Source: Prorocentrum cordatum (lineage: Eukaryota; Sar; Dinophyceae; Prorocentrales; Prorocentraceae). From it: DNA of 64,000 nt. Positions 57,050 through 64,000 of this stretch are shown one piece after another. Location of the stretch: the NCBI GenBank assembly GCA_963575745.1, contig CAUYUJ010018879.1:127437-191436 (forward strand), given 5' to 3'. A program made the translations under genes and the position numbers. Under the pieces are notes generated by a model. The model saw only the letters and a program-made list of their open reading frames with translations. It ran no database searches and was not told the origin of the DNA. Numbering within the stretch: position 1 is the first letter of the stretch; every line of letters starts with the position of its first letter.

Positions 57050-57631
57050 CCCCGCTGGATTAAAAAATGGAGGCCGCGGGGATCAAGGAAGGCACGGTTG
57101 GCCTCCCGTTGGGCCACGGGGCCCCGGGACAATGTTGGATTCGGGGCCGAGTCGGGAATCCCAAACGCATCTCTCACCCCCTTTTAAATACTATAACGGC
57201 CAAGCGGGGTCAGCGTCTGAAAATGCGATTCCGCCTGAGACTTCCGCAACAAAATCATCGGATCGCCTTCCAGGGCGATCTGGAAATTTGCCGCGGCATG
57301 TGAAAGTGGCGATTTTGCCTGAGACTTCCGCAGAACAAAAATCATATCCATCTTCATGCCGCTCGAGAGCGGCAATATCGCCTGAATATTCCTCGCATAA
57401 TATTTTCCGACCGCTTTTCACGCCGCCAGAGAATGGCGATTTCGTTCGGGCTGGCCTAACAACCGCGCGTCTCGCCCACCCCTGCGTCGCAATTCCCCCG
57501 TTCGGGTCACGACTCTGGCTGGGAGGTACTTGGGATCGATCGAAGGTCGAAGCTTGATTTTTTTCCGATTGGCGAAGGCCCAGGAGTTGTTTCGTGCCAT
57601 AGTGCCGATCACCACTTTTTAATCGAGGGGG
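57050..57631. mobile_element. Family I TIR element, copy 1, 582 bp
   Basis: Ends CCCGCTGGATTAAAAAATGG and the inverse of CCACTTTTTAATCGAGGGGG. It is about 93-95% identical by eye to 57866-58447, with the same length. The interior has GATCGCCTTCCAGGGCGATC and GCCGCTCGAGAGCGGC hairpins and no coding potential. Class unknown. Confidence 0.85.
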
Positions 57632-57865
57632 TGGTTACAGAAAACGCTCGGCGTGGGTAGTCTCCAGCGCCCCGGTTCCGACGCGTGCGCTAGTATTGAG
57701 CGTGGGCAAAACATGTAAAAAAGAGACGTGATTCAGCGCGTTGGTGGCGGTCATTACAAAAAACGCTCGGCGTGGACAGTCTCCAGCGTTCCGACGCGCG
57801 TGCCAGTGCGAAGCATGGACATAACATGCAAAAGAAACGTGATTCAACGCTCTGGCGGCGGTCAA
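57632..57865. repeat. Two-copy tandem repeat of about 115 bp between the family I copies
   Basis: AAAACGCTCGGCGTGGGTAG, TCTCCAGCG, GACGTGATTCAGCGCG and TTGGTGGCGGTCATTAC recur as AAAACGCTCGGCGTGGACAG, TCTCCAGCG, AACGTGATTCAACGCTCTGG and CGGCGGTCAA. Confidence 0.8.
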
Positions 57866-58447
57866 CCCGCTGGATTAAAAAATGGAGACCGCGGGGATCG
57901 AAGAAGACACGGTTGGCCTCCCGTTAGGCCCCAAGGCCCCGGGACAATGTTGGATTCGGAACCGAGTCCGGAATCCCAAATGCATCTCTCACCCCCTTTT
58001 AAAACTATAACGGCCAAGCGGGGTCACCGTCTGAAAATGTGACTCCGCCTGAGACTTCCGAAACAAAATCATCAGATCGCCTTCCAGGGCGATCTGGAAA
58101 TTTGCCGCGGCATGTGAAAGTGGCGATTTTGCGTGGGACTTCCGCAGAACAAAAAATCATATCCATCTTTATGCCGCTCGAGAACGGCAATATCTCCTGA
58201 ATATTCCTCGCATAATATTTTCCGACCGCTTTTCACGCCGCCAGAGAGTGGTGATTTCGTTCGAGCTGTCCTAACAACCGCGCGTCTCGTCCACCCCTGC
58301 GTCGCAATTCCTCCGTTCGGGTCACGACTCTGTCTGGGAGTTACTCGGGATCGATCGAAGGTCGAAGCTTGATTTTTTGTCCGATTGGCGAAGACCCAGG
58401 GGTTGTTCCGTGCCATAGTGCCGATCACCACATTTTAATCCAGGGGG
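57866..58447. mobile_element. Family I TIR element, copy 2, 582 bp
   Basis: CCCGCTGGATTAAAAAATGG to ACCACATTTTAATCCAGGGGG. Same orientation and length as copy 1. Its right TIR is closer to the left one than in copy 1 (CCAGGGGG versus CGAGGGGG). Confidence 0.85.
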
Positions 58448-58544
58448 TGGTATGGTACCCAACTTCCCCCGGCACCGGGGGCATCCCCACTAACAACTCC
58501 AACAATGCCGCCTTCAATCGTGGCGCACTTACACCCGTACAAGT

Positions 58545-58870
58545 CAGGGCATCTCGAAGCTGGGGATCCCGAGGATGTCTCAGGCGAAACGGGCCTGAGC
58601 ACGTCGCGGACCACGTCTTGAGACCGAGAATGGTGAAAACGCCTCAAGTGAAACGGGCCAGAGCACCCCAATTCTGGGCATCTCGCAGTGGCCCTGGGGT
58701 CGGAGGATGTCTCAGGCAAAACAGGTCTCAATACATCGCGAACCACATCTTGGAACCCAAGATGTCTCCGGCGAAACGGGCCAGAGCACCTCGCGAGCCG
58801 CATCTTGGAGCCCAAAGGTGTTAGTTGCGACGATGTCTCAAGCCCAGCCGTAGCCGCAGCCGCAGCCGCC
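58545..58870. repeat. Family J degenerate tandem array, part 1
   Basis: GATGTCTCAGGCGAAACGGG, CCTGAGCACGTCGCGGACCA and GGGCATCTCGAAGCTGGGG recur with variants every 50-90 bp. Two alternating sub-units are apparent, one with TCTTGGAACCCA and one with CAATTCTGGGCATCTCG. Confidence 0.7.
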
Positions 58871-59399
58871 TACTCTACAATGGAGAAACTTAAAACATAA
58901 TCTCTAGTGTTTGCTACACTTTCTAGAGTTCTACACAATGTTCGACTGCTCAGGCGTTCCATTTGATTATTTTACCTTCAGATGCGAGAGGAATATGTTT
59001 GAACCTTGGCGATGGCCTGTGCTTCCCAGTTTGTTCTGCCAACCTGCTCGACAACAAACACAGGTTATATGATCATTCCTTTGTCGTGCGAATAGTGTTT
59101 GGGCCAAGCCTCGAGGAGCAAACCGATCTCGGCCTCTAGACTGATGCTTTCGAATATACTGAAGCTACTGGTACGCAAGCAACCCCTGTAGCTGCTCTGA
59201 ATATCGAGATTCAGTCGAAAAACGAAGCATCTGCCAAACAGAAATTGCAAAGTACGAACAGTTATCCGAGTATAGCTCGAGACGAAAACCGATCTCAGGC
59301 TTTCGGACAATGTTAACGAAAGCTTATGATGCTGCTGAGCCTGTTCGTCTACATAAAACCTCTGCAGCTGCTCGAAACGTCGAGATCAAGTCGACAAAC
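58871..59399. other. Lower-GC interval with a diverged duplication
   Basis: 59100-59285 and 59286-59410 share ACCGATCTCGGCCTC/ACCGATCTCAGGCTT, CTGTAGCTGCTCTGAATATC/CTGCAGCTGCTCGAAACGTC and GAGATTCAGTCGAAAAACGA/GAGATCAAGTCGACAAACCG. No gene is seen. Confidence 0.45.
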
Positions 59400-59900
59400 C
59401 GAACATGTGCTCCAAAGCGGACAGAGAACCTCAAGCCAAGGCACCTCGGAGCCTGGGGTTCCGAAGATGTCTCAAGCGAAACGGGCCTCAGCACCTCGCG
59501 AACCGCAACTTCAACCCAGACATGCGGGGACACCAAAGGCTAAAAGGTCAGAGCTAGGGATTCCGATGATTTCTCAGGCGAAACGTGCCTGAGTACCTCG
59601 CGAACCACATCTTGGTACCCAGAGTGGTGAGGACGTCTCAAAAGAAACGGGCCAGAGCACCTCCATTCAGGGCACCTCGAAGCCTGGGCTTCCGAGACAA
59701 GTCTCAAGCGAGACGGGCCAGAGCACCTCCACTCAGGGCATCTCGAAGCCTGGGGGCTCTGAGGATGTCTCAAGCAAAACGTGCCTGAGTACCTCCCGAA
59801 CCACATATTTGAATCCAGAATTGCGAGAACGTCTCAAGAGAAGCGAGCTAGAGCACATCAAGTCAGGGCATCTCGGAGCCCGAGGTTCCCAGGATGGGCC
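59400..59900. repeat. Family J degenerate tandem array, part 2
   Basis: Same words as part 1: GATGTCTCAAGCGAAACGGG, CCTGAGTACCTCGCGAACC, GCCAGAGCACCTCCATTCAG and GGGCATCTCGAAGCCTGGG. About five composite units of roughly 115 bp. Confidence 0.75.
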
Positions 59901-60414
59901 TTGGGGCGCACTCAGCTCCTTTGAGGGCAACCTCTCCCCGGCACCTCCTCAGCACCGCCGCTGGGGTTGTCGGGGTCGCCCAGAGCTGTCCCGGGCGACC
60001 TGGGCACCCGGGCTCAGGTGCACTGCCCCCCCCGCCAGACAAGGCAAGCCCTGGATGGGGCCCAAAACAGCTCCCAAAGCCATCAGAAGTGGCCAGCAAG
60101 GGCCGTACGGCTCCGAAACACACCTCCACCACGTAAAACAAACGGGCCGTTCGGGACATCCCCACACTGTGGGCGCGAACGGGCCTGTGGCACACCCTTC
60201 GTCAGCAGAGCACCAGGCTGCATCACCAGGCACGACCGAACCGCGTCTCGCCCTGGCGATGAGAAGTGTCCCGAGAGTATTGAAAACTAGAACACTTGCC
60301 TGACAGGAATACGAGCACGTTATCCGTCCTCCCCCTCGTCCTCAGTCATCCTGCTACTTGTCCTCCTCCCACTCCTCCTCCCAGTCCTCCTTCGCTTCGC
60401 ACTCCTCCACGGTT

Positions 60415-60600
60415 GCGGAGGCGTCTCATGCGAAACTGCCTGGACCCCCTCGCACGCAGCATCTATTTGCGAAGAATTGCGGGGACGTCTCAGGCCAAAC
60501 TGACCAGATCACCTCGCGGGCGGCATCTTCAAGCCAAGCGTAGCGACGATGTCTCAAGCGAAACGGGACGAGGCAACCTCAAGTCACGGTATCACGGCGT
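60415..60600. repeat. Family J degenerate tandem array, part 3
   Basis: GAGGCGTCTCATGCGAAAC, GGGACGTCTCAGGCCAAAC and GATGTCTCAAGCGAAACGGG with CACCTCGCGGGCGGCATC. Three units. Confidence 0.65.
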
Positions 60601-60769
60601 TGTTGTCCCAGGTATGATGCCTTGGTGCGATTGAGGCTTCTCAGACGGTTGTCTCCTAAATGCCCACTTCCGGCGAAGTGAAAAACTTGTAGGGGCCCAA
60701 AAACTAGAGGACGTGGAGGAAGGGATTACTGTTACGGCGTGGATGCGTCTTGGCTTCACACCGGTCATC

Positions 60770-60830
60770 ACCCTCCTCCTCCTCCTCCTCCTCCTCCTCC
60801 TCCTCCTCCTCCTCCTCCCCTCCTCCTCAT
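60770..60830. repeat. CTC array
   Basis: (CTC)n of about 60 bp. Confidence 0.9.
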
Positions 60831-60885
60831 GATCCTCCGCCCAACACCCGCCCACCCTCCCTCAAAAATCTAAACTCATGAGTAC

Positions 60886-61043
60886 TACACCCTGCGAAAT
60901 GCTTAAGAAATCATGGGTTAAGAAATTCATAGTCTCAGAAACCCAACATTTCTAGTAAAATCATGGGATTTACATTGAAACATTAAGAATAATCGAGACT
61001 CTGGCCGAAAATGTAAGTTTTCTTAAGCATCGCCTAAGGTGTA
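60886..61043. mobile_element. Family M AT-rich TIR element, copy 2
   Basis: TACACCCTGCGAAATGCTTA to AAGCATCGCCTAAGGTGTA. Over 90% identical to 14150-14320 except for a small deletion and changes in the middle (CAGAAACCCAACATTTC). Confidence 0.85.
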
Positions 61044-61369
61044 CTACGCTCATATCTCACCTGACTCTGTCCGGAAGATGTCCCACCCTCTTCTGCGTAT
61101 TGCTGCGTACCCACAGAATTGGACAAACGTGGGTGCCGAATGTCTTTGATGGCATAATCCGATTGATCTGCGCTTCAGAACAACGGTGCTCCCGCTGCAA
61201 CGTTGGCCTCATTTCTGGATCGGCGATCCCGTGGTTCAGACTGGCGCTCTCGCCCAGGCATGGACTGAGTGCGAATCATTCCTCAGCGTTGCCGCCCCCT
61301 TCGTTCCTCCTCCTCCGCCTTCCCGTGGTGTTCCTGCTCCTCCCTCCTCCCACTCCTTCCGCTCTGGAC

Positions 61370-61402
<33 letters not shown>

Positions 61403-62179
61403 CGTCTCCGTCCTCATCCTGCTCCTTCAAGTGGCACGCGACCGCGGATCGAGTTATGTTGTTCCCATCGCACTTAAGGACCACATCCCCGAAATACATT
61501 CGAATGTATCGAAGTTCTTTCTGGTGAACAAGGCTAAAGCAGGTTGGGCCCCATAAGGATAGGGAACCATCGGTGCAATGGGAAGGGGGCAAAGGGAGAG
61601 GCAGGACTTCAGAACTGGCGCGGACGGGCCCAGTACCTCTCTCCAACCTCCTCCTCCGCGCACCCCCCATCACTCATCGCTCCCTATGCTCCTTCTCCTC
61701 CTAAACTTCCACGTTAGACTCCTCCTCGTCCTCGTCATCCTCGTCATTCTCGTCATTCTTCTCCTCCTCCTCCTTTTCCTCTTCCCCGTCCTTATGCCTC
61801 CTCCTCGTCCTTATGCCTCGTTCTCGTCATCATTTGTATCGTCATAACTAAGCTCGTCCTTTCATCATCCTCCTCCAAATCGTCCGCGTCCCTCCTCGTC
61901 ATCGTCCTCCTCCTCCTCGTCCTCGTCCCTCGTCGTCGTCACCACTCGTATCGTCATCATCGTGCTGGTCATGTCCTCATCCTCGCCCACATCGTCCGCC
62001 TCCCTCCTCGTCATCGTCGAACTCCTCTGCAGGTCGCCGTCTTCGATCTCGGCCCCTGTTTCTTCCCAGCCCGAGCCGGCGTGCGGGCAGCGCCCCGCCA
62101 GTGCTGGCGCCGCCTCGCTTCCAGACCGGAAAAGCGAAGGACAGCCGACAGGACGAGCAAAGGCTACTTACTGCATGGA
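61044..62179. other. No gene recognised; CTG and CTCGTC patches
   Basis: (CTG)n at about 61370-61402 and CTCGTCNTC-rich DNA at 61680-62010. A minus-strand segment at 62030-62120 (SGWEETGAEIEDGDLQ) looks coding but its borders are unclear. Confidence 0.3.
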
Positions 62180-62440
62180 GACCCGGCGATGGGGGAGGAA
62201 GGGAGGGGGCGGGGCGGGGGAGGCGAGGGCAGGCAAGGAGGATGCGGCGGGAGGGAGGGAGGGAGGAGGGTGGGAGGGAGGGAGGGAGGGAGGGAGGAGG
62301 GGAGGGAGGGAGGGGGAGGGAGGGAGGAGGAGGAGGAGGAGGAGGAGGAGGAGGAGGAGGAGAGCGAGGAGAAGGAGTGGCAGGGTGAGGGGCAGCGCAG
62401 CAGAGAGATGGGAGGGAGGAGAAGAGGAGGGAGGTGAAGG
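62180..62440. repeat. GGGA/GGA polypurine array 5
   Basis: GGAGGGAGGGAGGGAGG and (GGA)n blocks over about 260 bp with GCGAGG interruptions. The GGGA tetranucleotide phase distinguishes it from arrays 1-4. Confidence 0.9.
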
Positions 62441-62929
62441 GTCCGGGGGTCGATCCTGAAAGGGATTACTGAGCATGCTACATGCTTGAAAGGGTACCCA
62501 CGCCCCACGTGCTTTGGGGGATGAGGCAGCCGTCAGAGAAGTACTGGAATGTGGGCAACTGCGAAACGTTAACTCCGTTAGTTGGCCAATAGCAGGCCGC
62601 ATCTTCAAAGTCTGACACACGACAACCAATATTTGACAGGGAGGAGAAAGGGAGGAGGGAGGAGGGAGGGCAGAGGATGGTGGGGGATGAGGATAAAAAT
62701 AACGGGGGCAAGGTGGAGGAAGGAGATTTGGAACTGGTAGAATAGAGGAGACGCCTGAACAAAAAACACGAGGTAGGAGTGGGAAACGAGGAACAAGGCA
62801 GGGGAGCAGGATAGAACAACAGCGCAAAATGCTGCCTATCTGGGCGCCGCCTTAACCTTGTTGCTCAGCTGAGTTAGGCAGGCAGAGATCTGTCGGCTCA
62901 GGGCGTGGTCCTGGGCAGACGGGAAAGAC
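62441..62929. other. No gene recognised
   Basis: Purine-rich patches (62640-62730) and otherwise unremarkable sequence. Confidence 0.3.
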
Positions 62930-63110
62930 GACGACAAAAGAGGATGCAGGGAGGAGGAATAGGAGAAAGTGGAGGACGAACGACGACGACAAGAAGGATG
63001 ACGGAGGCGAGGACGAGGAGACGGGACGACGACGACGAGAAGGAGGACGAGGACGACGACGACGACGAGCAGGAAGTGGACGAGGAGGACAAGGACGAGG
63101 AAGAGGCTGA
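62930..63110. repeat. GAC/GAG-rich degenerate array
   Basis: GACGACGACAAGAAGGATGA, GGACGAGGAGACGGGACG and GACGACGACGACGACGAGCA blocks. Purine-rich with regular ACG. Confidence 0.65.
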
Positions 63111-63639
63111 TCAGCGGCAGGGGAGAAAAGGAATCAGGCTGACAATGACGGGGAGTTGTGCGCAGGAGGACGCTGAGTAGGAGAGAAAGCAAACTGGGAG
63201 GACGGAAAACGAAACAACCGAACACCATAGCGCACCACGCGACGGCAACATCCCGACAAGGCGGCATGGGTCCCAGCTCGGGCGTGCGGAAAATGCGTCC
63301 TTGAACGAATCGGGGGGATGCAAAAGGTGGGGTAGGGTCACAGACGAGGCTGAAGGAACACATCGTTCCAGACGGTCCGTACAAGAAAGAGGTGTGAGCA
63401 TCCAGCTGGGTCAACGCAACATCAACCAAACTTGCACGAATGGTCACCGTGACGTGAGATGGAACGACGCCGGACAGGGCCGCGAACGCCGCGCGCGACG
63501 ACGCGAGCAGCAGGGCGCCCCTCGAGAGAGAGAGAGAGAGGGTAGGAGCTGGAAGAAGAGCGAGTGGCAGCCTGGATGTTCTCCCTGGCCCCACCCTGGG
63601 GAGAGCCCCCCTCTGCGAGGACCCCTTTGGAGTCCCGAA

Positions 63640-63835
63640 ACGGTGCGGTGACAAACCGTGCGGTGACCTCGGAACCCTGAGAGACCTCACCGCACGGTCC
63701 GTCAACGCACGGTTTTGGGACCCTGGAGGCCCCTGTCGCACGAGACGTCCTCGGAGAACGACCCGAGTCCCAAAACCGTGCGGTGACCCCGAATCCCCAC
63801 CGACTCACCGCACGGTGTGGTCACCGCACCGTTTG
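63640..63835. repeat. Family N repeat, copy 2, with CACCGCACGGT palindromes
   Basis: CACCGCACGGTCCGTCAACG, GGGACCCTGGAGGCCCCTGT, CCTCGGAGAACGACCCGAGT and AACCGTGCGGTGACCCCGAA match 43641-43760. ACCGCACGG and CCGTGCGGT occur at least six times, allowing several hairpins. Confidence 0.75.
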
Positions 63836-63851
63836 GGGGCCGCCCCGGGCG

Positions 63852-64000
63852 ATGGCCAGCGCCGTCCCGGCGTCAGGCGCCCACGCCAACGCGACCGCCG
63901 AGCCGTGGCCCCCGGCGGGCGGGCCCGGGGCCCGCGGGGCAACGGGGCGGAGCCAGCGAGGCCATCGCCGCCCGGGCGGGCGGCGGAGCGCGCCGAGCTG
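63852..64000 (+). CDS. Possible gene start running off the window
   Basis: ATG at 63852 opens a frame with no stop through the last base (MASAVPASGAHANATAEPWP). The sequence is extremely GC-rich and other frames are open too, so this may be chance. Confidence 0.15.
   Translation, partial: MASAVPASGAHANATAEPWPPAGGPGARGATGRSQRGHRRPGGRRSAPS

Overview
The window reads as nuclear DNA of a dinoflagellate with a large, GC-rich, repeat-choked genome. Three things point there. Two relics of the dinoflagellate spliced leader lie at 42076-42097 (21 of 22 positions) and 46269-46286. The one large intact gene is a LINE-type polyprotein of dinoflagellate style. The small coding relics, including a pentatricopeptide fragment with the CEKG/ISYNA wording typical of dinoflagellates, fit as well. 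No rRNA, tRNA, CRISPR, phage or bacterial operon was seen. Genus cannot be fixed from the sequence; an armoured, high-GC lineage such as Prorocentrum is a guess.

Layout. 0-4.4 kb: foldback elements and low-complexity DNA. 4.4-7.5 kb: a decayed minus-strand gene of retroelement type, broken by frameshifts and repeats. 7.9-18.2 kb: a dense mosaic of short inverted-repeat elements (MITE-like) with possible small minus-strand exons. 18.2-25.5 kb: minisatellites, a CA/CCACA array and degenerate tandem repeats. 25.5-30 kb: a less GC-rich island with a frameshifted ORF1-like relic. 30-34 kb: trinucleotide arrays and a nested element pair. 34.1-42.1 kb: the 2606-codon LINE on the minus strand, with its trans-spliced 5' end marked by a leader relic. 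42-49 kb: GGA arrays, a leader-tagged retropseudogene, the pentatricopeptide relic and one possible plus-strand ORF. 49-64 kb: more nested MITEs, a duplicated 582-bp TIR element and degenerate tandem arrays.

The most informative content is the mobile-element system. At least a dozen short families recur in this one window. Several show target-site duplications readable by eye: 5 bp for families A, D and E, 8-9 bp for family B, 3 bp for K, and TA for L. Several insertions are nested, so relative ages can be read: E in F, D in T, L in K, a palindrome in B. One family A insertion sits beside a near-identical empty site. None of these families has a transposase here, so they must be mobilised in trans.

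Between the repeats are about a dozen short, GC3-rich, charged segments, all on the minus strand and bounded by AG and GT/GC/GA. Most are a whole number of codons. They may be micro-exons of one or more very long genes whose introns are the MITE mosaic. This is a hypothesis from reading the sequence and needs transcript evidence.
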